Assembly (NCBI RefSeq): GCF_014931275.1
Contig: NZ_CP063110.1
Coordinates: forward strand, 310,001 to 374,000
Length of the DNA: 64,000 bases
Direction: 5' to 3'
DNA from: Haemophilus parainfluenzae
GTDB taxonomy: Bacteria > Pseudomonadota > Gammaproteobacteria > Enterobacterales > Pasteurellaceae
In this document: piece after piece, positions 17,864 to 25,045 of the stretch
Layout: each line of letters starts with the position of its first letter
Position numbering within the stretch: the stretch's first letter is position 1
Position numbers and translations under genes: made by a program
Notes under the pieces: generated by a model
Databases searched by the model: none
What the model was told of the DNA's origin: nothing
Seen by the model: only the letters and a program-made list of their open reading frames with translations

Positions 17864-19150
17864 ATGCAGCGTAAAATCATACAATCCTTAGAAAAGTGGA
17901 AGCACAAAACAAACAGAAAACCATTAATTATTCAAGGAGCAAGACAGGTAGGAAAAACCTGGGCGATGAAACACTTTGGCGAGCAATCCTTTGAAAAAGT
18001 GGCGTATATCAACTTTGATAATAACCCTCGCATGAAAACGCTATTTTCTGGCGACTATGATATCGATCGCTTAATGCTCGGTTTGAAAATTGAAAGCGGT
18101 GTCGATATTCAAGCAGAAAACACTCTGATTATTTTTGATGAAGTACAAGAAGTCCCGCAAGCATTATCATCACTCAAATATTTTTACGAAAATGTACCTC
18201 AGTTTTATATCGTCGCGGCAGGCTCATTGCTTGGGGTGTCGCTACATCATCAAGTCTCTTTTCCTGTCGGCAAAGTGGACTTTCTACCACTTTATCCCAT
18301 GGATTTTCATGAATTTTTAACCGCACTTGGCAAACAAGATTTAGTGAAATTGCTTGAGCTGAAAGACTGGTCGCTAATTTCAGCCATGAAAACCACTTAT
18401 ATTGATTTACTCCGTTTATATTATTTTGTAGGCGGTATGCCTGAAGCGTTAAAAGTATTTATCGAAACACAAAATGTCGATGAAGTGCGTCAAGTACAAC
18501 GTAATTTATTGATGGCGTATGAACAAGATTTTTCCAAACATATTCACGATGGCCAAACTGTGCAAAAAGTGCGGTCAATTTGGGCTTCCATTCCTGAGCA
18601 ACTTGCCAAAGAAAATAAAAAATTTATCTATGCTCAGCTACAAAAAGGGGCGAGAAGCAAAGACTATGAAATTGCTCTGCAATGGCTAAAAGACAGCGGC
18701 TTAGTGCATAGCGTGCCTCGTGTGAAAAAGCCACATTTACCACTTTCCGCTTATCAAGATAACGCCTTTAAATTGTATGGGTTAGATGTCGGGCTACTTG
18801 CCGCACAAAGCAATTTGGATGCCAGCGTACTTCTAGAAGGTAGCCGTATTTTCACTGAATTTAAAGGAGCTTTAACCGAACAATATGTCTTGCAACAATT
18901 GATTGCCACGCAAGAAAACCCTGTTTTTTATTGGGCCACTGAAAAAGGCACAGCAGAGGTCGATTTTGTTGTACAACGTAAGCAAGCTGTGATTCCGATT
19001 GAAGTCAAAGCAGAAGAAAATTTAAAAGCGAAAAGTTTGAAAGTGTATGTAGAACAATTTCAGCCAGCGCAAGCTATTCGTTTTTCCATGGCGGATTATC
19101 GGGAGCAGGATTGGCTGGTGAATGTGCCGTTGTATGCTTGTTCTATTTAA
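17864..19150 (+). CDS. AAA ATPase with DUF4143 domain
   Basis: COG1373-type P-loop ATPase. The 428 residues show Walker A GARQVGKT (about 25-32), Walker B LIIFDEVQEVP (about 88-98), a sensor-like AAGSLLGVSLH, the DUF4143 region (about 200-360), and a C-terminal segment TAEVDFVVQRKQAVIPIEVK. That segment resembles the D-x(n)-E-x-K core of a restriction-endonuclease-like fold. The cellular role is not established. Such genes are frequent in accessory regions and have been suggested to be toxin- or defence-related. AGAGAGG precedes the ATG, and TATAAT at 17827 may be its -10. It is followed at 41 bases by a second AAA gene. Confidence 0.8.
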   Translation: MQRKIIQSLEKWKHKTNRKPLIIQGARQVGKTWAMKHFGEQSFEKVAYINFDNNPRMKTLFSGDYDIDRLMLGLKIESGVDIQAENTLIIFDEVQEVPQALSSLKYFYENVPQFYIVAAGSLLGVSLHHQVSFPVGKVDFLPLYPMDFHEFLTALGKQDLVKLLELKDWSLISAMKTTYIDLLRLYYFVGGMPEALKVFIETQNVDEVRQVQRNLLMAYEQDFSKHIHDGQTVQKVRSIWASIPEQLAKENKKFIYAQLQKGARSKDYEIALQWLKDSGLVHSVPRVKKPHLPLSAYQDNAFKLYGLDVGLLAAQSNLDASVLLEGSRIFTEFKGALTEQYVLQQLIATQENPVFYWATEKGTAEVDFVVQRKQAVIPIEVKAEENLKAKSLKVYVEQFQPAQAIRFSMADYREQDWLVNVPLYACSI

Positions 19151-19191
19151 GTAAATATAATTACAGTAGCCATATTATTTAAAAAGGAAAA

Positions 19192-20715
19192 ATGATGTGT
19201 AATGTAAATATCCCCAGAAAAGACAATTCAAATTTAGAATTAACTCTAAAAGCTGGAAAAACAACAATTATTATTGGCGCAAACGGTTCAGGCAAAACTC
19301 GGCTTGCTGTATATTTAGAAGAACAGTTAGGCGAAAAAGCACATCGAATCGCAGCGCATAGAGCCTTAAGTTTAAATCCTAATATAGAAAAAATATCAGA
19401 GGCTAAAGCCAAACAAGGGCTTTTTTATGGAAATCCTGAGTGGGCAAAAGATATCTCCCAAAGAAAAAGTGCTCGTTGGAATAATAAATCATCAACGTAT
19501 TTATTAAATGATTTTGACCGCCTTCTACAATATTTATTTGCTCAACAAAATAATCTTGCTGTTGAAAATCACCAAAAAAGCAAGCGTGGTGAAGAAATTA
19601 CCAATAGCGAAACTAAATTAGACATTTTACAAGAAGTATGGGAACGATTATTACCGACTAAAAAACTGCGTATAACAGCAGATGATATAAGAGTGTCTTC
19701 TATTGGTATTGAAAGTGCTGATTATTCTGCTTCAGAGATGAGCGATGGGGAGCGAGCTGTTTTTTATATTTTAGGGCAAGTGCTTTCCGCAAATGAAGAT
19801 TCTATCTTAATTTTTGATGAACCAGAATTACATATTCACAAATCAATCATTTCTAATTTATGGGATGAAATTGAAAAATTACGTCCTGATTGCTCTTTTT
19901 TGATGATTACGCATGATATTGAATTTGCAGCAACACGAATCGCGAAAAAATATGTGATTCGTAATTATTATTCTGATCCTGCTTGGGATATTTCAGAAAT
20001 TCCAGATAGCGAACTTGATGAGCAAACGATTACTTTGATTTTAGGTAGCAGAAAACCCATTTTATTTGTAGAGGGTGAAAAAACAAGTTTAGATATGGAA
20101 ATTTATCGTCTTTGTTATCCTGAATGGACAGTTATACCTAAAGGTGCTTGTAAAGATGTCATTCAAGCTGTTTCATCATTACGAAAATTAAATGAAGATA
20201 TGCCTATATTAAATATAAAGTGTGCAGGGATTGTAGATAGAGATACGCGAGATAACTCTCAAATACAAAAGTTGGAAGGAGAAGGAATCAAAGTACTACT
20301 ATGTTCTGAAATTGAAAATATATTTAGTCGTTCCTCTGTGGCATATGAAATATTAAAGATAGAGGATTTCACTGATGATGAATTAACTAATAAACAAGAA
20401 CAATTTAAAACTGAATTACTTGATTATATACAAGATAAGCTATCTGGCGATAAGCTTGAGAAGTTTGTTGTTAAGAGAATTCATAGACGAATTGATACTT
20501 ACCTGAAAAATATTGATTTATCAGATACACAGAATAGTAATGACATGAAAGATAAACTTATTTCAGAGTTATCAGCTTTAACCAATTCTAAAATCAATGA
20601 ATGGATTTCTGAAATGAAAAATGAAATTCAAAAATGCATTGACCATCAAGATATAGACGGGTTGCTAGAGATTTATGAAGATAAAGGTTTATTGCAAAAA
20701 CAGCTTCTATATTAA
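19192..20715 (+). CDS. AAA ATPase-TOPRIM (DUF4435) fusion, candidate PARIS/OLD-like defence protein
   Basis: The 507-residue frame starts with an ABC/SMC-like ATPase: Walker A GANGSGKT (29-36), signature SEMSDGERA (about 182-190), Walker B ILIFDEPE (about 204) and a THDIE switch (about 238). A DUF4435/TOPRIM-like module follows, with ILFVEGEKTS (Glu about 293) and GIVDRDTRD (DxD about 347-349). ATPase plus DUF4435 is the content of PARIS (AriA+AriB), also known in fused form, and it resembles OLD nucleases. A 1-base deletion in the T run at 20688-20690 cuts off the last 43 residues, which continue in another frame to 20822. The function is inference. Confidence 0.75.
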   Translation: MMCNVNIPRKDNSNLELTLKAGKTTIIIGANGSGKTRLAVYLEEQLGEKAHRIAAHRALSLNPNIEKISEAKAKQGLFYGNPEWAKDISQRKSARWNNKSSTYLLNDFDRLLQYLFAQQNNLAVENHQKSKRGEEITNSETKLDILQEVWERLLPTKKLRITADDIRVSSIGIESADYSASEMSDGERAVFYILGQVLSANEDSILIFDEPELHIHKSIISNLWDEIEKLRPDCSFLMITHDIEFAATRIAKKYVIRNYYSDPAWDISEIPDSELDEQTITLILGSRKPILFVEGEKTSLDMEIYRLCYPEWTVIPKGACKDVIQAVSSLRKLNEDMPILNIKCAGIVDRDTRDNSQIQKLEGEGIKVLLCSEIENIFSRSSVAYEILKIEDFTDDELTNKQEQFKTELLDYIQDKLSGDKLEKFVVKRIHRRIDTYLKNIDLSDTQNSNDMKDKLISELSALTNSKINEWISEMKNEIQKCIDHQDIDGLLEIYEDKGLLQKQLLY

Positions 20716-20822
20716 GAGATGCTCGAAAATCTGATTTTGAAAACTGGTTAATGCGGAAGTTAAAAGTACCCAATAACAGGCTATTGCAAGCTATCAAATC
20801 GGTTTTGCCTGAATTAAGTTAG
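20691..20822 (+). pseudogene. Frameshifted C-terminal tail of the AAA-TOPRIM gene
   Basis: Read from 20691 the frame gives IAKTASILRDARKSDFENWL and continues MRKLKVPNNRLLQAIKSVLP, ending at TAG 20820-20822. It joins the preceding gene if one T is restored in the run at 20688-20690, giving a 543-residue protein. The helical, basic style fits a DUF4435 C-terminus. Confidence 0.7.
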
Positions 20823-20828
20823 ATGAAG

Positions 20829-20887
20829 ATGAGCGGTCAGATTTTGAAGATGATTTACAAAAACACCTGAAAACCTGACCGCTCTTT
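20829..20887 (+). repeat. Dispersed 60-bp repeat, copy C
   Basis: Starts ATGAGCGGTCAG (the Apl-type core degraded to GAGCGGT), middle AAGATGATTTACAAAAACAC, ends CCTGACCGCTCTTT. As after copy B, TGTTATGAAAAAGGCCG and a DUS-like hairpin follow. Confidence 0.85.
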
Positions 20888-20899
20888 GTTATGAAAAAG

Positions 20900-20921
20900 G
20901 CCGCCTGAAATTTCAGGCGGC
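20900..20921. terminator. Perfect palindrome of a variant DUS, overlapping the LysR stop
   Basis: GCCGCCTGAAA (20900-20910) is followed without a loop by its complement TTTCAGGCGGC. GCCGCCTGAA differs from the DUS core GCCGTCTGAA by one base in both arms. The stop codon of the minus-strand LysR gene (20913-20915) lies within it. Confidence 0.75.
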
Positions 20922-21803
20922 TTTTAATTTTAGCGCATCCACAATCAACTTAAACACATTGGAATGCCCGCGGCGGCTGGGGTAATAGAGGTAAAGCGGT
21001 TCGTAAGTCATAGCATACTCAGGCAACAGTTCGACCAGGTGCCCAGAATTGAGTGCATCTGCTACGCTCATATGTGCTATCCACGCAATGCCAAGGCCGT
21101 CTGAAACGGCTTGCAGACGCAGATGATTGTTGATGGAAAACTGCGATTTTGGCGTGAACGTAATCAGCTCTTTTTTGTATTTGAATTCCCACTGCATCTC
21201 CGTGCCGTGTTCAGCGGAGAGTTTTATGCCGATAAGGCGGTGCTGTTGCAGATCATCAATATTTTTCGGTGAACCGTGTTGCGCCAAATAATCGGGCGAG
21301 GCAACCAATACCATTTTGAGCGGCGCAGAAATCGGCACCGCAATCATCTCTTTCGCTACCTTGTTACCTAACCGAACGCCCATATCAAATCCTTCTTTCA
21401 CAATATCTGCCCAACGATCGTCCACCACGATTTCCAAGCGGATTTTCGGGTATTGGTTCAAAATCGGCTTTAATTTTGGATACAACACGGCTTCCGCTGC
21501 CATCGACGGGGCGTTGATGCGAATCAATCCCGATGGCGTATTCAAAAAATCATTTAATGCATCGACTTCTTGGTTTATGGCTTGATAAAGTGGGGAAAGT
21601 TGGTCGAAAAGCTGCTGCCCCGCTTCGGTCAGCGATACATTGCGCGTAGTGCGGTTGAACAGGCGCAAATTTAGCCGCGTTTCTAAATTTTTCATGCTGT
21701 GGCTCAACGCCGAAGAAGAAATCCCCAAAAGCTGTCCCGCTTTTACAAAACTCTGTGTTTGCGCCAACGTCAAAAAATAATTCAGTTCGTTAAAGTTCTG
21801 CAT
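20913..21803 (-). CDS. LysR-type transcriptional regulator
   Basis: The 296-residue LTTR has the N-terminal helix-turn-helix (FVKAGQLLGISSSALSHSMK, then LETRLNLRLFNRTTRNVSLT) and a substrate-binding C-terminal domain of the AaeR/DsdC-like group (GLIRINAPSMAAEAVLYPKL, IVVDDRWADIVKEGFDMGVR). It is divergent from mdaB with a T-N11-A palindrome between them, so it probably controls mdaB and itself in response to a quinone or oxidant; this is inferred from context. The last codons overlap a DUS-like palindrome. Confidence 0.88.
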   Translation of the reverse strand: MQNFNELNYFLTLAQTQSFVKAGQLLGISSSALSHSMKNLETRLNLRLFNRTTRNVSLTEAGQQLFDQLSPLYQAINQEVDALNDFLNTPSGLIRINAPSMAAEAVLYPKLKPILNQYPKIRLEIVVDDRWADIVKEGFDMGVRLGNKVAKEMIAVPISAPLKMVLVASPDYLAQHGSPKNIDDLQQHRLIGIKLSAEHGTEMQWEFKYKKELITFTPKSQFSINNHLRLQAVSDGLGIAWIAHMSVADALNSGHLVELLPEYAMTYEPLYLYYPSRRGHSNVFKLIVDALKLKAA

Positions 21804-21829
21804 TTTCTCTTTAAACTCTCTTTTATTAG

Positions 21830-21842
21830 TGAATTTAATTCA
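21830..21842. promoter_or_regulatory. LysR-type T-N11-A box
   Basis: TGAATTTAATTCA is an odd-length perfect dyad (TGAAT / ATTCA) 27 bases upstream of the LysR start, in the divergent lysR-mdaB space. It fits the generic T-N11-A recognition site of LTTRs. Confidence 0.55.
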
Positions 21843-21980
21843 TTACATCATAAAGCTAAACCCTATTTATCTCAATAAAAACAAATCATAAAATGACTGC
21901 AACTTCATGAGAGTAAACAGAAGACAATATCCGTAAACATCACATCCTTTTTTTATAAATTATTTATTCTAGGAGTAAAA

Positions 21981-22559
21981 ATGAACATTTTATTATTAAA
22001 CGGTGGTAAAGCTTTCGGCCATTCTCATGGTGAGTTAAACCACACGCTTCACAAAAAAGCAAAAGAAGTTTTGACCGCACTTGGACACAATGTAAAAGAA
22101 ACTGTGATTGATGCTGGCTATGATATTGAGGCAGAAATCGAAAAATTCTTGTGGATGGATGCCGTGATTTGGCAGATGCCTGTTTGGTGGATGCACGAGC
22201 CTTGGACAGTGAAGAAATACATAGACGAAGTATTTATCGCTGGACACGGCAAGCTTTACCACAGTGATGGCCGTCATCGTGTCAGCCCGACCGAAGGCTT
22301 CGGTACAGGTGGTTTATTGCAAGGCAAAAAACACATGCTTTCGCTTACTTGGAATGCGCCGATTGAAGCGTTCACCCGTGAAGGCGACTTCTTTGAAGGC
22401 AAAGATGTGGATGCTGTGTACATGCCTTTCCACAAACTCAACGAGTTCCTCGGTATGAGCCGTTTACCGACATTTACATGTAACGATGTAGTTAAAAATC
22501 CACAAGTAGAACAATACTTAGCAGACTATCAAGTACACTTGAAAAAAGTGTTCGGTTAA
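21981..22559 (+). CDS. mdaB: MdaB-like NAD(P)H quinone oxidoreductase
   Basis: Flavodoxin-fold FAD enzyme that reduces quinones by two electrons and so avoids radical formation. The 192 residues match MdaB: MNILLLNGGKAFGHSHGELN (flavin phosphate loop), DAVIWQMPVWWMHEPWTVKK and GFGTGGLLQGKKHMLSLTWN. Length is typical (E. coli 193). AGGAG precedes the ATG. It is divergent from a LysR regulator, which probably activates it. A remnant of an aldo/keto reductase follows directly, suggesting that a larger oxidoreductase cluster once stood here. Confidence 0.9.
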   Translation: MNILLLNGGKAFGHSHGELNHTLHKKAKEVLTALGHNVKETVIDAGYDIEAEIEKFLWMDAVIWQMPVWWMHEPWTVKKYIDEVFIAGHGKLYHSDGRHRVSPTEGFGTGGLLQGKKHMLSLTWNAPIEAFTREGDFFEGKDVDAVYMPFHKLNEFLGMSRLPTFTCNDVVKNPQVEQYLADYQVHLKKVFG

Positions 22560-22577
22560 TGATAAAACATCAACTTG

Positions 22578-22718
22578 AAGCGGTGGACTTTTGCCCTCAG
22601 CGATGAAGACAAGGCCGAAATTGCCAAACTGGACGGCACGTTCGCCGCCATCGTCAATCACGACACGGTGGATAATTTGAAACGTATCGCTTCATGGAAA
22701 ACGGGTGCGCAAATGTAG
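22578..22718 (+). pseudogene. C-terminal remnant of an aldo/keto reductase
   Basis: The frame reads KRWTFALSDEDKAEIAKLDG and then NHDTVDNLKRIASW, ending in TAG at 22716-22718. The FALSDEDKAEIAKLDG stretch is typical of the C-terminus of aldo/keto reductases of the DkgA type. The NADPH barrel (more than 200 residues) is missing. Its GC content is higher than that of mdaB, in line with a Neisseria-type source. Confidence 0.6.
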
Positions 22719-22833
22719 CGAGAGTAATAGAGAAAATCTAGACGACTCAAACCGTTTTCTTGTTTTCATTTCGTTGAAAGCCCCTTTTCTAGACAACTTG
22801 AAACCTGCTTAATCGCTCAAAGGAGTACATGAC

Positions 22834-23169
22834 ATGCAACAACTACACACTCTGAAAGACATCGAACAGGCCATCGCCACACACCCTTTAGTATCACTGT
22901 ACATCAAAGCCCCAATCTGCGGTGTTTGTACGGTCGTGGCCGCCCAGCTTGACTCAGCTTTGGCGGAGGAAGGAAATGTGTATGCCGTAAAAGCCGATAT
23001 TGCTGAAATACCCGAAATGGCCGGACGTTTCCACGTGCTGACCGCACCTGCATGGCTGCTGTTTTATCAAGGCAAGGAAGTAGAACGGATGGCCCGCTTC
23101 ATCCCTCAGGCACAGATGAAGCAGACATTGGCAAAATGGACAAAAGTAGCAGAAAGCGGGCATCAGTAA
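22834..23169 (+). CDS. Thioredoxin-like protein (CGVC)
   Basis: The 111-residue cytoplasmic protein has a thioredoxin fold with redox motif CGVC (ICGVCTVV, about residues 29-36), a conserved cis-proline region LTAPAWLLFYQGKEVERMAR, and a final amphipathic helix. It differs from TrxA (WCGPC), so it is a thioredoxin-family member of unknown client range. AAAGGAG precedes the ATG. A neisserial DUS core lies 16 bases after the stop, which suggests this gene was imported too. Confidence 0.82.
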   Translation: MQQLHTLKDIEQAIATHPLVSLYIKAPICGVCTVVAAQLDSALAEEGNVYAVKADIAEIPEMAGRFHVLTAPAWLLFYQGKEVERMARFIPQAQMKQTLAKWTKVAESGHQ

Positions 23170-23184
23170 CAGGTCTATCAATGT

Positions 23185-23194
23185 TTCAGACGGC
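23185..23194 (-). repeat. Neisserial DUS core
   Basis: TTCAGACGGC is the complement of GCCGTCTGAA, just downstream of the thioredoxin-like gene. Confidence 0.8.
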
Positions 23195-23211
23195 TGCGGT
23201 CTTGATAATGA

Positions 23212-23270
23212 TGCAAGTAGTCAAATTTTTAAGATGATTTGCAAAACACTTAAAAATCTGACCGCACTTT
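23212..23270 (+). repeat. Dispersed 60-bp repeat, copy D
   Basis: Starts TGCAAGTAGTCAAA, middle TTTTTAAGATGATTTGCAAA, ends ATCTGACCGCACTTT. The right end here carries a perfect Hin-type USS, while the left end is degraded. Confidence 0.85.
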
Positions 23271-23275
23271 ATAGT

Positions 23276-23309
23276 AAAAATCCCCTACTGTCTGCTCTAG
23301 GGGATTTTT
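23276..23309. terminator. Terminator after the rhodanese gene
   Basis: AAAAATCCCCTA (23276-23287) pairs with TAGGGGATTTTT (23298-23309). It is bidirectional and serves the minus-strand rhodanese gene. Confidence 0.88.
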
Positions 23310-23328
23310 ACGTTAAATGATGCGTTGT

Positions 23329-23700
23329 TTATTTCAAACCTTTTTTAACCAAATCTTCATAACCGCCGTGGTTGGTTACATTGGTATAGCCTGCATTTTT
23401 CAGCTCAGTGAGCGCGGCTTCGGCACGACGACCGCTACGACAATAAAGGTTGATCGGTGCATCTTTATCTGAGCCAATCGCTTTAACGCCTTCAATGATT
23501 TTATCGTGTGGAATATTCACTGCATCTTGCAAATGACCTGCATTAAATTCTTCGGCTGAACGTACATCAATCCAAACGCCTTTTGCTTTTTCTGGTTGTA
23601 CTGCGCTTTGTTCTGTTTGTGGTGCAGTATTCGCAGAAGCAAAAAAAGGTACAGCAATCGCTGCCGCAGAAAGTACTGCTGTGAATAATTTTTTCATCAT
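23329..23700 (-). CDS. Periplasmic rhodanese-like sulfurtransferase
   Basis: The 123-residue protein has a Sec signal peptide (MMKKLFTAVLSAAAIAVPFF, cleavage after ASA) and one rhodanese domain: WIDVRSAEEFNAGHLQDAVN and the active-site loop CRSGRRAEAAL with the sulfur-carrying Cys at about residue 89. It resembles PspE-type periplasmic thiosulfate sulfurtransferases. AGGAG stands before the paired ATG ATG. No phage-shock genes are adjacent, so the link to the psp system is not supported. Confidence 0.88.
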   Translation of the reverse strand: MMKKLFTAVLSAAAIAVPFFASANTAPQTEQSAVQPEKAKGVWIDVRSAEEFNAGHLQDAVNIPHDKIIEGVKAIGSDKDAPINLYCRSGRRAEAALTELKNAGYTNVTNHGGYEDLVKKGLK

Positions 23701-24000
23701 TCAATCTCCTATTAAATAGAAATAATATATTTACCTAAATAAATTTAGGGGTTATGTAAAACTAATAGTCATCATACGCCTAAATATAAAGATAATAAAC
23801 TGTAAATGAAGTAAAAATTAAGTAAAATTTTCGTAACATTTAACCGCACTTTGTAATATTTCCCCTATTTAATACACCCATATCTCTAAACCTTACTATT
23901 CATTATTTCCGATTAGTAAAAAATGTTGTTCATAAACGGGTATTTTTCACACAAAGATTTAACCGTACAATCTGCTCCACCAAATATTTAGGAGAAAATA
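23701..24000. other. Divergent intergenic region, rhodanese / dioxygenase
   Basis: These 300 AT-rich bases contain an inverted repeat CCTAAAT-AA-ATTTAGG (23734-23749) close to the rhodanese start, which could be an operator, and one USS core (ACCGCACTT near 23843). I see no gene. Confidence 0.4.
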
Positions 24001-24786
24001 ATGAAAAAAATGCCTGTATTGTTTGTTGGGCATGGTAGCCCGATGAATGCGTTAGATAAAGAAAACCCGTTCAATCAGAATTTCAGCCTAATTACACAAA
24101 AGTTTGCCAAACCAAAAGCCATTTTGATGATTTCAGCGCATTGGTACAGCAGCCGTTTGCAGGTTACGTCTGGCAAACACCCTGAAATGATTTACGATTT
24201 CTACGGCTTCCCCGATGAACTCAGCCAAGTGCAATATCCCGCGCCCGGTTCACCTGAGTTGGCAGAGCAAGTGCGGTCATTATTACAGCCGGAGAATGTC
24301 GAGCTGAACCCAACGCGTGGTTTTGATCATGGCACATGGGCGGTGTTGAAATATCTCTATCCCGATGCCAATATTCCCGTGGTGCAACTTAGCCTTAACC
24401 GTTTGAAATCGGCAGAATGGCATTTCAACTTGGCGAAAAAGTTAGCTGCTTTACGAGAACAAGGTGTGCTGATTATCGGCAGCGGCAATATTGTGCATAA
24501 TCTGAGGGCGATAAGTTGGGAACATATTGATCAAATCGGCGCGGGGTATGATTGGGCGTTTGCTTTCCGTGAAACAGTCAATCAGGCGATTGCGACACAA
24601 GATGATAAAACCTTGGTACATTATGATCAGCTAGGCGAAAAGGCCGAGCTTTCTGTGCCAACACCCGATCATTACTTACCGTTGCTATACATCATGGCAT
24701 TACGCGAACCGCAAGACAATATTACGTTTTTCAACGATAATCTGATTGCGGGATCGCTTAGTATGACGTCGGTTTTAGTGGGGTAA
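24001..24786 (+). CDS. ygiD: LigB/DODA-family extradiol dioxygenase (YgiD-like)
   Basis: The 261-residue enzyme belongs to the class III extradiol ring-cleavage dioxygenases, whose E. coli member YgiD opens 4,5-DOPA in vitro. It shows the start FVGHGSPMNALDKENPF (metal-ligand His), SAHWYSS, FDHGTWAVL and SGNIVHNLR, which hold the metal-binding and catalytic histidines. The natural substrate is uncertain. AGGAG lies upstream. The stop is followed directly by the 3' remnant of another gene. Confidence 0.88.
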   Translation: MKKMPVLFVGHGSPMNALDKENPFNQNFSLITQKFAKPKAILMISAHWYSSRLQVTSGKHPEMIYDFYGFPDELSQVQYPAPGSPELAEQVRSLLQPENVELNPTRGFDHGTWAVLKYLYPDANIPVVQLSLNRLKSAEWHFNLAKKLAALREQGVLIIGSGNIVHNLRAISWEHIDQIGAGYDWAFAFRETVNQAIATQDDKTLVHYDQLGEKAELSVPTPDHYLPLLYIMALREPQDNITFFNDNLIAGSLSMTSVLVG

Positions 24787-24787
24787 A

Positions 24788-24909
24788 AAGGAAAAATCAC
24801 CGAGTCTACGCGTGAATTTGAAGCCTTACGCGCTTTTCAAAAAGCCCGTTACGAAGCAGGTTTGGATACGGTAAAATTAGACGTATTAGCAGAGGTTTTA
24901 CAAAAATAG
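24788..24909 (+). pseudogene. C-terminal gene remnant, unrecognised
   Basis: A 40-codon frame reads ITESTREFEALRAFQKARYE and then AGLDTVKLDVLAEVLQK before TAG. It has a convincing amphipathic C-terminal helix but no start and no recognised family. It sits between the dioxygenase stop and repeat copy E. Confidence 0.4.
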
Positions 24910-24916
24910 GTTGCTT

Positions 24917-24975
24917 ACAAGCGGTCAGATTTTGAAGACGATTTATAAAAACGCTTTGAAATCTGACCGCACTTT
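24917..24975 (+). repeat. Dispersed 60-bp repeat, copy E
   Basis: Begins with a perfect Apl-type core ACAAGCGGT and ends with a perfect Hin-type core ACCGCACTT. The arms GCGGTCAGATTTT and AAATCTGACCGC are near-perfect complements. It joins both Pasteurellaceae uptake-signal dialects in one element. Confidence 0.88.
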
Positions 24976-25045
24976 GAAATGAAAAAGAGCGTCTAGGATA
25001 TTAATTACAGTGACCGCCTTTCAAGAAATACCCTAGGAATATTAT

